Positions 30,721 through 42,420 of a DNA stretch of 64,000 nucleotides are shown piece by piece. Location: positions 992,001-1,056,000 of the forward strand of contig JAWUZG010000331.1 of NCBI GenBank assembly GCA_036785705.1. Direction: 5' to 3'. The DNA comes from Acanthornis magna (taxonomy: Eukaryota > Chordata > Aves > Passeriformes > Acanthizidae). The notes beneath the pieces are model-generated. The model saw only the letters and a list, made by a program, of their open reading frames with translations, did not search any database and had not been told where the DNA came from. The stretch's first letter is position 1. Every line of letters begins with the position of its first letter. The position numbers and the translations under genes were made by a program.

Positions 30721-31905
30721 GCCCTGACAGCTGAACACACCTCTGCCTGGCTTTGCAAATTGCATGAGCTATCAGTTCTAAGTGGGTGGCAACCGTTTTC
30801 TTGCGCTGCTACGATAAAAATACCCATTCCAAAAAATGTAAAGGGTCCTGCCAACTGTCATGCCATTGAGCTATGAGGCCCACAGGATGATCCTGAGACA
30901 GTAAAATATACACACTGAGAGGTATGGTGGTAACTACTCTCCAGGCTTTTCTTCCTTGTCTTGCTAGTTCTACCTGCTTTAATGCTTCAAGCGCTTCTGG
31001 TGACAAGCTCCTGGGAGATAACAAGGAAGGATCACCTTTTAATAAATCAAAAAGTGGTGCTAACAGCGTATTTGATAATTCCAACAATAGTCTGATCCAA
31101 TTAACAGTACCTAACAATTTTTGCAAGTCATTCAATGTTTGTATAGAATGCTGAACAGTCACTGTTTGAGGTTTGACAGTTTGATCTAAAATTTTCATTC
31201 CTAAATATTTCCAGGGAGCTTGTTGCTGTATTTTCTCAGGAGCAGCACACAAACCATAGTTTGTTAAAGCTTCTTGCATCACAGGCATTACCACATCGAG
31301 TTGTTCTGCAGTTGGCGCAGCGACTAAGATATCATCCATATAATGATAACAATAAATTTGCAGAAATTGTTTCCTGACCGCTGATAACGCTTGTGCCACA
31401 TATCACTGACAAATCGTAGGTCTGTTCTTCATTCCTTGAGGCAACACAGTCCAATGGTATCTTTTTCCCAGTTCACTATTGTTTACAGAAGGAACAGTAA
31501 AAGCAAACTTGGGAGCATCAACATGGTGTAAGGGTATGGTAAAAAAGCATTCTTTCAAATTAATAATAGAAGCATCCCAAGTAGCTGGAATCATAGTTGG
31601 GGAAGGCATACCTGGCTGCAATGCTCCCATACTTTCCACCACTTCATTAATTTGGCAGAGATCATGTAGGGTCTCCATTTACCAGACTTCTTTTTGATCC
31701 CAAACACCGGTGTGTCCCAAGGGCTCTGTGATGGTTCAGTACGATTTTGTGCCAGCTGTTCACTGACTAAATCCTTGAGAACAGTCACTTTTTCATGAGT
31801 CAGGGGCCACTGATCAACCCATACAGGTTGTGTGGTCAGCCACTGTAATGGGATGGTAGGTCTGTGTTGACCGCCCTCCTCAGTGGCCCCTACAACAAAT
31901 TCTGC
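30720..31905 (-). pseudogene. RT remnant of ERV-B
   Basis: Motifs in order are WPLTHEKV, SGKW followed by a frameshift, [13 protein letters not shown] (motif A with Asn instead of the catalytic Asp), [16 protein letters not shown] then a stop, and YHYMDDILVAAP (motif C). YMDD with LPQGM-x-N is typical of class II ERVs. The Asp loss, a frameshift near 31680 and a stop near 31405 make it inactive. Confidence 0.9.
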
Positions 31906-32216
31906 TTTTCTGTTGTCAGGGTGACTCCCCATTGAGTCAAACAGTCACGTCCCCATAAATTCAAGGGTACTGAGATTACATAAGGACGAATTGTAGCCAC
32001 CTGCCCATCAGGATTAATAATGTTCACAGGTAGTGAGCTTTGGTAACTGGCAGTTGTTCCCCCAACTCCTGCCACAGCTGCAGAAATTTCTGTGGGCCAA
32101 GTAGAAGGCCATTGTTTCTTTGAAACAATAGTAACACCAGCTCCAGTGTCAATCATATACTCCCCCCAGTAATAGTCACTTGCAGGGGGGAACCTTGTAC
32201 AAGTTTTAAACAACAC
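31890..32216 (-). pseudogene. Aspartic protease remnant of ERV-B
   Basis: The frame shows MIDTGAGVTIVS, the catalytic DTGA motif, and later LWGRDCLTQWG, the GRD helix motif of retroviral proteases. The domain itself is open over about 100 residues. In the family it cleaves Gag and Pol. It lies directly after the dUTPase, as in betaretrovirus-like pro genes, but the upstream reading frame is broken. Confidence 0.85.
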
Positions 32217-32610
32217 TTCCTATTAGGCCTAGAGTCAGCAACCATTTGAGTCCAAAAATCCTGGGGGTACCTGTAAACCCAAGCCCTTCAGTCCCTCTTT
32301 CTACAGGTTCTGCACTAGGTACTTGCGCCATAGAAGGTATCAATTGGGCAATACGACTCTGCTTAGCTATGGTACCTGGGGGCGATGGTGTCCCCACCAT
32401 GGCACAAATCTGCCCAAGGCAGTCTGCATCAATAACTCCAGGTAACACAAACAGCCCTTGCAAGGTAACACTTGAGCGTCCCACCAGCAATGCACTTAGC
32501 TCGTATCCCAAAGGTCCAAAGGCATCTAACAGTCCTTTGTGCACTTTGGTGTCACCTGTGGTGACTGAGGCAGCTGTGGTGACATCCACTCCGGCACTCC
32601 CTTTAGTTCT
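32206..32610 (-). pseudogene. dUTPase domain remnant of ERV-B
   Basis: The frame includes FVLPGVIDADCLGQICAM then V, and later SRIAQLIPS, matching the dUTPase substrate-binding strand (G-V-I-D-x-D-x-x-G-E/Q-I) and R-x-A-Q-L motif. The usual Tyr after Asp is Cys. It is placed between nucleocapsid and protease. In the family it hydrolyses dUTP to limit uracil in viral DNA. Confidence 0.8.
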
Positions 32611-32734
32611 GGCACTGAGTTTGCCCCATAAGCCTGAAGGAGGTAGGTTGGACGTATTTGTGTCTGGGCGCGCATCCCCGCCACGCCCTTTTTCCCGTTT
32701 CCCGGCTGCCCTTTAGGTTTGAGCGCTCATCCCT

Positions 32735-33685
32735 GGCTATTAAACTTAGAGCAGCATTGTTTGGCATAGTGGCCTGGCTTGCCACAGCGTGCACACAACC
32801 CCAAAGTATGTTGCCTGCTGTTCCCTGGCCCTGAATGGCCACGAGGTTGATTAGGGCAATCTCTCTTGAGAGACCCTCCTTGATCACACCAAAAACAACT
32901 CTTGGAAACTTGCACAACTGCAGCAACTTGCTTTGCAATCTCCTCCATCTGATGCTTCACTGCTCCAACTTTGCTGCAGGCCTCGATCATATCTACTAAT
33001 GTAGGATTCTGCAGCGGCAATAAAGCTTGCTTACAGTCCTCATTCCCATGGTCTTTAGCTAATTGCAAAAGCAAAGTCTCTTGAGCTGCTGCATTGTCAA
33101 CTTGTTTCTCAATTGCCTCCCTAAGACGATCTATAAATGTTATATATGGCTCACTTGACTTTTGCTTAACTGTTGTCCATGACTGACGAGGAGCCCCTAC
33201 ATCTGGTACAGGCTGCATTGCTTGAAATGCTAGCTCTTTCCCTTGCTGCAACACTAAGGAATGCAGTCAGGCTTGTAATTGTGGGGCGTTAAGTGGAGGG
33301 CCCCCATGAGCTGAGCCTGACCTGCTCCAAAACGAGGGTCATCTTGAGAACCTTCTAAATTACCCATAGCGACCTCATTCACTAGCCGTCTCCACTGCAA
33401 CTCAAAAATCATCATCTGAGTTGGAGTGAAGCAAATTTGGGCTAGCTGCCGACAGTCAAAAGGGGTAAGCTCATTAGTAAAGATACCTCGCAGCACAGAC
33501 TGCACAAAATGAGAAGCAAACCCATGCTGCATCACTGTGTTTCTCAGGTCTCTGATTACACTCCAATGAAAGGGGTCCCACTCATCAGAGCTGTTACTAT
33601 TATTTCGAGTCACAGGGCATGATAGAATCTGGTCTGCCAAACCCGACTCTCCTGCTTCCCTAGCTTTTTCATACAAAAAAATATT
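32735..33685 (-). pseudogene. Capsid and nucleocapsid (gag) remnant of ERV-B
   Basis: The capsid part has WRRLVNEVAMGN and LMGALHLTPHN, followed by a frame change near 33254 and then the major homology region (EPYITFIDRLREAIEK). Two zinc knuckles follow: CFWCDQGGSLKRDC, in which Ser replaces the His, and CARCGKPGHYAKQC, intact. The matrix and start of gag are missing because the fragment ends at 33685. Confidence 0.9.
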
Positions 33686-33689
33686 TAGG

Positions 33690-36600
33690 TCCCGTTTAGG
33701 GCTTTTTTTCCTGTTAATACATTAATATGTGCAATCTCCAATTGATACTGAATCCAAGTACATCCTAATGCAGTCTGAATAGATAAGCAATTCCTTGCCT
33801 GGTGTTGGCCTTGCTGTCACCCCGGCAGCGGCTCCGTGGCCCCTTTGTGCCCCGCTGGCCCAGCCATGGTGCCACAGCCCCCCTGGGCAGGCCCAGCCCA
33901 GGCCAGGAGCATTGCGGGTGGGAACGGCCCCTGTGCCGTGGTGCCCACAGCAGCCCCTGGGGCTCGGTGCCCCCATGGCCTCCCTGCTGGGCAGCCTCTC
34001 CAAGCTCCTGCACAGGCCCTGCCACCTGTGGGCCTTCCCACACAGCCCTGCCCCAGGCTCTGCCGGGCTCGGGGCCAGCACAGACTCGGCCAGGGCTGGC
34101 CATTGCCGGCAACAGGCCCTGAGCCCCGCAGGAGGATGGAGCTGGCCACAGCCAAACTCACCGCAAACCTGGGCTGAGCAGCCAGGGCTGCCAATGCCTG
34201 GGGACAGAGCCTGGGGCTGACAAATGTCCTGGGCCCCCTCCCTGCTCTGGCCGTGCCACCAAGGGCACACAGCAGCCTCCTCTCTCAGCCACTTGCCTTT
34301 TTCCATCCCTGCCCCAGGCCCTGGCCCTGCCCCACTAGCCCTGGGCTGAGTCCTGCCCCTGCACAGTCACACAGGCTGAGATGGACACTGATGGGTTTCT
34401 CTCCCAAATTCTCTGCAGCCCAGCCCCGCTGGCTTCAGCTGCAACCCAGGGAACATCAAAGCAGAGCAAGCAGCGAGGAGCAGAGGCCTGGGAGCTGCTG
34501 TGTGAGATCAGCTCCTGCAGGGATCCACATTGGCTGGGTATCTCTGCAGCTCTGCATCTGATCCTGCTGTGGCAGAGCACACAAACAGCCCATCCTTGTG
34601 TCCCTTTCTCTGCTGACTGCGCTTTGGTTTGGCCTGGAAACATCCTGAGGTCCCTCCCAGAAGGAATCCCCGTGCATTTTCCTCCCCCATGGCTCTGCCC
34701 TTCCTGATCCAGCAGCTGTGGGGCAGCAGAGCTGGGGCAGTGCAGGGACAGGGCTGGCTCTGACAGGGCTTGTGAAGCCACAGCCAGGAGGTGTCAGCAA
34801 GGACAGTTTGCATAGGGGAAATGGAGATATGGTGACTTTGTTGATTTTAGGAAGGAAAAGCTTGGCTGCAGCATGTCAAGAGGATGAAAGACAAGGCATG
34901 TTGGGTGAAATAGAGGATGTTCAACCTGGAGATAAGGAAAGATTTTTCCCTGGTTGCAGGGCAGGTGCAGAGCAGGGTGGCCATGAGCCCGGCTGGCCTC
35001 CCTGTGTGCCAGGGCTGGGTGGGTTGTGGAGCAGAGATGGCCCAGAATCAGAGCCCAGGTGGGGCCTCTGTCACCTGCCTCAATCCTTCACCTCCCCAAG
35101 GATGGAATTCCTGTTGTGTGGCGTCTCTGATGTGCTGGGTGACCTCACAACACTCCTGGCCAGAATGTCAGCTGAGGGCCAGCCAGGCTGCTGCAGTGGC
35201 AGTGACCTCACAGCCATCACCACTGCAGCCATGTCCCCTGGGCCTGGCTCTCCCCTTTCCTCTCTCCCTGTCTTGTCTCTGCTGGCAGCAGCATTTATGT
35301 GATGAATATCTTGTCCCCAAGCTGCTGGGGCCAATTGCTTTCCAATCAGGCTCCTGGAGCAGAAGTGGCTTCACAATCAACATGTGAACACTGAGAGACA
35401 ATAGCAAATGGGAAGTTAGAGGAGGATGTGGTTGGAAAGGGCTGTGTGGATGTGGGGCAGCACTTTTCTGGGGCCAGTGTGGGGCACAATGGGTTAGATA
35501 ACAACAGATCTGCCCAGAGCAGGCTGGAAATAAATTTGATCTGTGCATTTGCTGGAATAGGTCCAGAGCCCCTGGGCACAATGTGGCTTGGGCTGCTCAT
35601 GGGGTGTGGGAGCTCACCCTGTGCATATTCCCATCTGTGCTCCCCTCAGGGATCTTTTTCAGAGCAGGGAGAGGGATCAGGATCCTTTGTTGCCTCAGGT
35701 CATCAGGGAAGAGATGCAACCTCCAGATGGGCTGGTGACCCAGAGGTGGATTTAACCATGGATGGTTTTCCATTTAACTGTGGATGGCATTTCCACGATG
35801 GTGGAAATGCCAATCTGGGGGGCCTGGCAGATCAATGACATCACAGTGCCACAGAGCCACCAGGGCAAGCGCTGCTGCTGACAGTGGTGCCAACAGCCCC
35901 TGCAGGGATGGAGACGCACCCTGTGCCTCACGGCACTGCCCACAACACCACCCTGGGCCTGGAAAAGCAAGTCCTGGGGGGACAGGGCCCCCAGGAAGAA
36001 GTGAGTCGCACAATGGGACTCATTTCCAGAACAGCATCATGGACACCTGGGCCAGAGAGCACAGCACTGAGTGGGTGTTTCATATTCCCTGTCAGGCACC
36101 AGCCCTGGGAAAGCTGAACAGTGCAAGGGACTGCTAAAAACCACCTTGAAAGCAGTGGCTGGTGGGACCTTCAAACATTGGGAGCTGCATTTAGCCAAGG
36201 CCAGTGGTCAGTGAAGACCTGAGGCTCCACCAATCGAGTTGGCCCTGCCCAATCAAATCGTCCATGGGCCATAGAAGGGGGATAAAGTCCCCATGGTGCC
36301 TATGAGAAACGTGTTAGGGAAGACAGTTTGGATCAGTTCTGCCTCAAGCAAAGGCAATCCCATCCCTGGGATTGTTTTTCCTTGAGGACCTGACAGAGTC
36401 AACCTCCGCAGGATGTTTTCTGCTCCAACTGGAACCTGGGGACACTTTCTCAGTTGTGACACTCAGTGGAACCTATTTAAACTCCAAGAGACTTCAGTAT
36501 TTCAATCTCACTTTGACTTCTTGAGAAGTTATTTGAACACACTCGGAGGGACTGAGTCTGATGTAAACAGCACCAGAGCCCCGTGAGGCTCATTCAAGTC

Positions 36601-37447
36601 CCTGTGCTGTGGCTGTGCTGCTGAGCTGGGCCAGGCTCCTGGCACAGAGGCAGCTCCTGGCAAGCGGCAGCGCTGCAGAGAGACAGCTCTGCCCAGGAGC
36701 AGCTCCTGTGCACAGCCCAGCAGGGCTGGGCCACTGCCAGGGCAGCTCAGGGACACCAGCAGGGCACAGCCAGAGCTCCCAGGTGCTCAGCATTGGCAGG
36801 GGCTGTGCCATGGCCCAGAGGGGGCTGTGTCATAGCCATAGGCACCTGTGGGGCTGTGTCACAGAGCCCCAGAGCAGCTGTGATGTCAGAAAGGGGCTGT
36901 GTGACATCCCAGAGTGGGCTGTGTGAGGTCACAGATTGGGCTGTGACATCTCTGAGTTGATTTTGTGAGGTTATGGAGCAGCTACAGCATCACAGAGGGG
37001 ACTGTGTGACATCACAGAGCAGGCTCCGAGGTCACAGAGTGAGCTGTGTGACATCACTGAGGGGGTTGTGACAGCACAGAGCAGGCTGTGACATCATGGA
37101 GTGGGTTGCGATACAATGCAGCTTTATGACATCACAAGGAGGTTTTATTATCTAATAGAGTTGCTGACGACATCCCAGAGTGGGCTGTGACATCACAGGG
37201 GCTGTGTGAGGTCACTGGGGAGGTCATTATGTCCCAGCCCCCCCTCACAGCTCTCCCCAGAGAAGTCCAATGCTGCTCGTGCACAGCAGGGTCCCCTGTC
37301 CCCCTGGGTCCCCCCCTGCCCCCAGCTCCGCAGCCTCCCCCAGAGGATGTTCCACGAGATCGACCCCCAGAGCCTGACACAGGGACAGGGCGGTGGAGAG
37401 GGTGGGACAGGGGGACAGGGACCCGCTGGCAGTGTCCCTGTGTCCCC
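33690..37447 (+). repeat. 3.8-kb duplicon, copy b
   Basis: This copy matches 10978-14830 in the same orientation, apart from small indels and a missing stretch relative to 13050-13140. It joins ERV-B on its left and the MHC/ZNF duplicon copy 3 on its right. As in copy a, the frames that stay open have no known domain. Confidence 0.85.
36870..37240 (+). repeat. TGACATCA-rich minisatellite (array 3)
   Basis: Units of the GGCTGTGTGACATCACAGAG type, equivalent to arrays 1 and 2. The number and order of units differ slightly between arrays. Confidence 0.75.
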
Positions 37448-37469
37448 CAGGGTGAGAGCCATCGGCCTC

Positions 37470-37612
37470 TTCCTGCTGCAGCCCCAAGCCCAGCTTGGAG
37501 CTAAACAAAGGGCGCTGGCTCAGGGTCATCCCCCGGCAGGGGCTGCGCACCCCCTCTGCCCCCTCCCCAAATTCCCTCCCGGGGGCAGCAGGAGCTGGGT
37601 CAGGAGCCCTGT
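37470..37612 (-). pseudogene. MHC class II beta tail exon and flank, copy 3
   Basis: After CCCCACAG on the minus strand the exon reads GGCTCCTGACCCAGCTCCTG, giving A-P-D-P-A-P-A-A-P-G in the expected frame, then a Gly-rich open stretch as in copy 1. Confidence 0.45.
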
Positions 37613-37697
37613 GGGGAGGGAAAACGGGGTGACACTGACACGGGGGGGCACACACGCACTGGGGGGACACACACGACCCCTGGGGACCCCCCCTCAC

Positions 37698-37795
37698 CTT
37701 CTCCACAGTACCAGGAGGAGGAACCCCAACATGGAGCCCCCAAACCCCTGGCAGCATCTTGAGGGATGGGGTGTGGTGGCAGCTTTGGGTGTTGG
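37698..37795 (-). pseudogene. MHC class II beta exon 4 (transmembrane), copy 3
   Basis: The sequence reads KMLPG, then, with a one-base shift, GGSMLGFLLLVL and ends at GTGAGG (GT at 37697-37696). It matches copy 1, but the region encoding the hydrophobic run is shifted and short, so no normal membrane anchor can be made. Confidence 0.6.
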
Positions 37796-38107
37796 GAGGG
37801 GTCACTACTGCCCTGAAAGTCCTCCCAGCCCCACAACCAATGCCAGACCTCTCAAACCACCTCACAGCTTCCCCTAGGATGCCTCCAATTCAGTCCGTGA
37901 CACATAAATGGCCCCAAGAGACACCAAAAGCCCTTTCCCATCCCCCCCAAGATCCACTCAATACCTCTCCAAGACACACACCCCAGCCTGGACCCCAAAC
38001 CTCCCTCACAGACCCCACCAAGACCCCTCTCAGCACCACAGATGTCCCCAAGAACCACAAAAGCCCCTCCCAATCCCCACAGGATCCCCAAATGCCCCTC
38101 CCAGCCC

Positions 38108-38334
38108 CCCATGGCACTGACCAGGAGAGGTTGGTGGACAGGAACATCCACAGTCAGGAGCAGCTCAAGCACCTCAGCAGTGATTTGGGCACTTTGGGGA
38201 GCACACCCCAAATGGGGAGACCCAGGCCAGGGACTGGGACAGACAACCGGAATTCCTGGAGAACAGATGGGCTCAGGTGGACATGTTCTGCTGCCACAAC
38301 TATGACATCGTGGCACTGTCCCTTGGCCTGGGCA
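38108..38334 (+). pseudogene. MHC class II beta exon 2 (beta-1 domain) remnant, inverted in its unit, copy 3
   Basis: The plus strand shows DQERLVDRNIHSQEQLKHLS, then SDLGTLG, and after a frame change PEFLENR and HNYDI. Compared with copy 2, the Trp before E-Q is Gln and the TGA is replaced by AGA, but the frame is still broken in the middle. The orientation is opposite to the leader and transmembrane exons of the unit. Confidence 0.72.
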
Positions 38335-38479
38335 GCCCCAGAACACCCAAATCCCTCCATATATTACCCTGAACCCCAAATTCACCACCAAATCCCAGGA
38401 AAATGGTGCAGCTTTAGATCTCTTTGTTTCATTTTTTATTTTTACCCCAATTTTGGTTGTTTTGACAGGATGAAGAAGG

Positions 38480-38525
38480 AAATTACTTAGGTTTGAAAAG
38501 AACTCCAAGATCATCAAGCATTGCT
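38480..38525 (+). mobile_element. CR1 LINE 3'-end fragment (copy 3)
   Basis: ACTTAGGTTTGAAAAGAACT followed by CCAAGATCATCAAGC is a slightly mutated CR1 3' end at the place equivalent to the other copies. Confidence 0.5.
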
Positions 38526-38639
38526 TGATGCCACCAGAATAATTGAACACAGAATTGAGATTTTTTTGGGTGTAACGTTAATAAATCAGCTCTACCAAAG
38601 GACTTTTTGCTGTCAATCTGAGGACGTGGAAGCCACCAG

Positions 38640-38777
38640 TCAGGTGTGCCCTCCCAGTGTTGGTCACAGGGAGTGTGGGTCACCAGGGCACTGTCCAATG
38701 TGGGTCCTCTGAGGGGTGATGAAGTTGGAGCAGCACAGAAAGCTGTTCTCAGAGTCAGGGCACTCGCAGGGCTTCCC
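38640..38777 (-). pseudogene. Fossil zinc finger beyond the stop codon (copy 3)
   Basis: After the TAA the frame continues [20 protein letters not shown] then TPQRTH. The second Cys is Ser and the first His is Pro, so this finger is dead. It parallels 3052-3170. Confidence 0.6.
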
Positions 38778-39769
38778 TTACTGGTGGCTTTGTTGGTGTT
38801 GGGTCAAGTGAGAGCTCCTGGAAAAGCTCTTCCCACACTCGGGACACTCATAGGGCCTCTCCCCGGTGTGGATCCTCTTGTGGCGGATCAGGTTGGAGTT
38901 CCGGCTGAAGCTCTTCCCACATTGCGCACACTCATAGGGCCTCTCCCCATTGTGGATGCGCCGGTGCCTGATGAGGGTGGAGTTGCGGTTGAAGCCCTTC
39001 CTGCACTCAGGGCAGCGGAAGGGCCTCTCCTCTGTGTGAATCCGCTGATGCCTAAGGAGACCTGAGCTGGTTGGAAACCTCTTCCAACATTCCCGACACT
39101 CGTAGGGCCTCTCCCCTGTGTGGATCATCTGGTGGCAGATCAGGTGGGATCTCTTGCTGAAGCCCTTCCCACATTGCCCACACTCATAGGGCCTTTCCCC
39201 GGTGTGGATCCTCTGGTGGACGATCAAGTTGGATCTCTTGCTGAAGCCCTTTCCACATTCCCCACACTTGTAGGGCTTCTCCCCATCATGGAGCTGATCA
39301 TGGACCACCAGGTCCGAGCTCTGGCTGAAGCTCCGGACACCTTCCCGGCACAGGGTGGGTCTTTCCTCCTCAGAGCGCCCTGGCCTGGGTTTGCAGCCCC
39401 TCCTTGTGCGGCACCTCTGGGGCTTTTCCTCCCTGTTGAGGTCCTGTGTCATGGAGCCGCTGAAAACGGCCTCTTCCACAAGGCTCTGCCCCAAGGGTTT
39501 GTCCTCCCTGGGCTCCGTCTGCAGCTCATTGCCTGGGAAGGGAGGACAAGGAGAGGATGGCATTTGCCTCCGTGCCACAGGCAAGGGGAAGGACATCCCC
39601 CAATCTGTCCCTGCAGGACAGTGTCGGCAGCGGGGTTGTCCTGCAGCCGGGAGTGATGCTCAGCTGGGACATGGAGCAGAAGAGAGGGGGGGAAAGGGGC
39701 ACTGACTTCCTCCTCACCTGCCTGCGCATCCTGGGCCATCTTCTTCTTCCTCACAGACTTCTGCACCAT
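38778..39769 (-). CDS. C2H2 zinc-finger gene, copy 3 (six fingers, apparently intact)
   Basis: Exon 1 (39769-39718) encodes [17 protein letters not shown] and ends at a GTGAGG donor. Exon 2 (39532-38778) starts [20 protein letters not shown] after TTCCCAG. The joined frame is open for 268 residues. Six tandem fingers start YKCGEC, YECGQC, YECREC, FRCPEC, YECAQC and YECPEC; all keep two Cys and two His, with TGERP, EERP or NGERP linkers. The N-terminal part is basic and then acidic without KRAB or SCAN. The expected role is nuclear DNA binding, probably regulatory; the target is unknown. The frame continues open upstream of the ATG to an AG acceptor ([10 protein letters not shown]), so more 5' exons may exist. 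It has two fingers more than copies 1 and 2. Splice signals are inferred from sequence only. Confidence 0.8.
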
Positions 39770-41248
39770 CCGGCCAAAGTTTGGGAATGGGAAATCCTGG
39801 TTTGGGGGAAAAAAGGGTGAGAGTGCTTTGGGCGGGGTGTTCCTCCTGCCAAAGTCCAGCTCTAGAAGTCACTGGGTGTTTTGTGTCTATAAAATCCTCC
39901 AAATATGAAGAATGACCCCAAAAAAAGCCTCCCAGGAGTTCCCCCTTTCCAGTCTCCCCTCTTTGGGATGCGGGGGTTCCCCCTTCTCAAAGCTGATGGG
40001 GCCCCCGTGGGTCCTGGGGATCCCCCTGCTCTGGGCTCCTGCTTAGGGATGCCGTGGGCTTTCGGTGGTCCCAGGGGTCCCTTCTTCCCTGATGCTGCTT
40101 TGGCTCCCAGGGCTCCCAGGGTCCCCCTCTTCAGGCTCCCCCCACTCCAGGCACTCAGGGCTTCCCCCTCTCTCTGCCGCCCCTTTCAGCATCACAGTGT
40201 CCCGGCCCTGCCTCATCTCCAGGCTCCCCCACCCCTCCAGGCTGCCGGGGGTGCCCCAGCTCCACTATCGCCCCTCTCTGCTCTGTCTGCACCAGGAGTC
40301 CTGCGTTCCACCTCCCGGCTCTCCTGGAGATCCACAAAACCGACGTCCCGTTCTGCTAATGCCGGGCAATTCCCACATGGACACCTCCCAATATTCCCCC
40401 AAGGTGCATTTATGGCTCTGTTTGCAGTCCTGCAAGATTCAAACATCCTCTACAGCCCAAAAAATCCCCACCAGGGACATGCAAAGATATCTGGGGCTCG
40501 ATTCCAGAATCTATTAGTTCCAAACACTCCCCCAAAAAAAAATCCCTCCTGGAGACCCCCCGATAGATTTGGGGTGAGTTCCCCCTCCTTGGTCACCTGT
40601 GGAATGTGGGGGGGCAATGATCCCAGAGCCAGGGGTGCTGCAGACACAGTGGGTGGTGAAACCTCATGGTTCTGCTCCTCCTTTTCCTGCTCCTCCTCTC
40701 TCTCTCCACTTACTCCTGCTCCTTCTCTGCTCTCACCCCAGAACCCCCCCCACCCTCCTGTGACCCACAGCTGGGACAGCACAGGCTGCTGGGATTGGGG
40801 AACCCCTGATCAGCCCCAGGGATGGACAGGAGGCTTGGTGACCCCCCAAGTGCGAATCCACTTCCCCCAGAGCCCCAGGGAATTGCTCCGGGGATCGAGT
40901 GCTGGGGGACAGGGCTGGACACCCATGGAACCGCCCTTCTTCCCTCCCAACCCCACCTTTCCCTCCCCTCTCCTCCCCTTTCCCATTCTTCTTCCAATCC
41001 ACACACCCCTCCCAACTCAATTTCCATGTCCCATCCCCCTCCCGCTCTTTTTGGGGGTCCCAGACCCCTCTTTTCCACTGCTCTTCTCTCCCTTTCACCA
41101 TTGTCCCCTCAATCCCCAACCCCCCTCTCCCATTATTGGTTTTGGGGGTTTACAGGACCCTCCTGCCCACTTTGGGAGTCCCAATCCCCATTTCACTCAG
41201 TTTCGGGTCCCAGCCCCCGCCCCCCTTCTCACCGCGCCCCCCGCTCAC

Positions 41249-41319
41249 CCCGCGGCCGGGGGCACTGCCAGCACCACCAGTGCCACCAGCACGGCCCCAG
41301 CTGCCCCCACACGGCCCAT
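41249..41319 (-). pseudogene. MHC class II beta exon 1 (signal peptide), copy 3
   Basis: The 71-nt exon encodes the same leader as copy 1 (MGRVGAAGAVLVALVVLAV then PPAAG) and ends at GTGAGC. The upstream CpG-rich block (41320-41640) is uninterrupted. No in-frame partner exon in the same orientation was found. Confidence 0.7.
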
Positions 41320-42420
41320 GCCCAGCGCCGGGCAGCTGCCCAGAGCCCCAAAGCAGCCGCGCTCTGCCCTCCGGGGGTCCCCAAAGCGGCCCCGCCCCGC
41401 GCGGCACTGCGAGCACCAGGCCGGAGCAGTGCGGAGCGCGGGCGGGCGGCATCAGCCGTGCCCGGGCAGGGCCGGGCCCCGCGGGACAGCTCCCCCCGCA
41501 CTCGGCCCCAACGGGACAGCGCCCAGCGGGGGGGCCCGGCCTGCCCGCCCCACACCTCCCCCTCCCCAAATTCCGCTCCCGCCGCCGCTGGGGCCCAGGG
41601 GGGCGCAGCTGGGCTCCAGAGCTGCCGGAGACACGTGTCCCCCGCTGCCACTGTCACCCCCGAAGGATTAGCGGTACCCCAAAACTCCCTCACAGGTGGC
41701 CGATACCCCGCAAGCCCCGAAGGACTGGGGTCCTCCCGCCTTCATCACCCCCAACCTTCGGCTGCCTCATCCCAGGCCCCAGCCCACCCATCCCCCTCCC
41801 CCACACTTCAGCCCACACCCCAATCCACATCCCACCCTGCCCGGGCCCCAGCCCACCCCATCCCACTTCTCCCGCCAGCCGCCACGGGGACCCCCAAAAA
41901 CCCGCGTGCCGGGGACTCCCCAGTATCCCCCCAGGGCCATTTGCGACTCACATTTGGAGTCCTGAAACATCCAAACATCCGCCCCTCCCCCTACCCGCAA
42001 AAAAACCAAACAAAGCCTCCCAGGATCCGCCGAAGATATTTGGGGCTCTGTTCTGGAGTCCTACAAGCTCCAAAAATCCCCCCTCCCAAAAAGAACCCCC
42101 AAAAAGAACCCCACGCACCGCACAAGATCTCTGGGGCGAGCTCCCCCTGCCCGGTCACCTGCGGGATGCGGGGGGCGATACTCCCGGGGCCGACGACTGC
42201 GGACAAAGAGTGCGAGGGACACACGTGGCAGCTCCTTTTCCTGCTTCTCTTTCTGCGTCTCCCACTTTGTCCCGCCTCTTCCTCCCGCTTCCCCTCCTCC
42301 ATCTCTCCTCCCCACCCGCTTCTTTATGATCCTCTGCCCCTCCTCTTCCTCTTCTTTGGGACTCCAGCTCCGGCGTTGTTTGATATCACCCCTGGGGCCA
42401 TGCCGTGCTCAGCGGAGCAT

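Larger units (their letters stand above)
28553..33685 (-). mobile_element. Class II (beta-like) endogenous retrovirus fragment, ERV-B
   Basis: On the minus strand, in order, are capsid, nucleocapsid, dUTPase, protease, RT, RNase H and integrase remnants, the order expected of a betaretrovirus-like gag-pro-pol. There is no matrix, envelope or LTR of its own. The 5' end is cut at about 33685, where the 3.8-kb duplicon begins, and the 3' end at about 28552, where the inverted-repeat arm begins. A solo LTR of another element sits inside RNase H. Frameshifts and stops occur in most domains. Confidence 0.9.
37448..42420 (-). repeat. MHC class II beta / zinc-finger duplicon, copy 3 (uninterrupted)
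   Basis: This is the most complete copy. On the minus strand it runs from the block at 42420 through the CpG-rich stretch, leader exon, internal paralogous block, zinc-finger gene, CR1 piece, inverted beta-1 exon, transmembrane exon and tail exon. The site where ERV-A sits in the other copies is empty here (near 41450). Positions 39905-41250 and 41320-42420 contain no other supported exon; long Pro-rich plus-strand frames there are composition artefacts. Confidence 0.85.
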
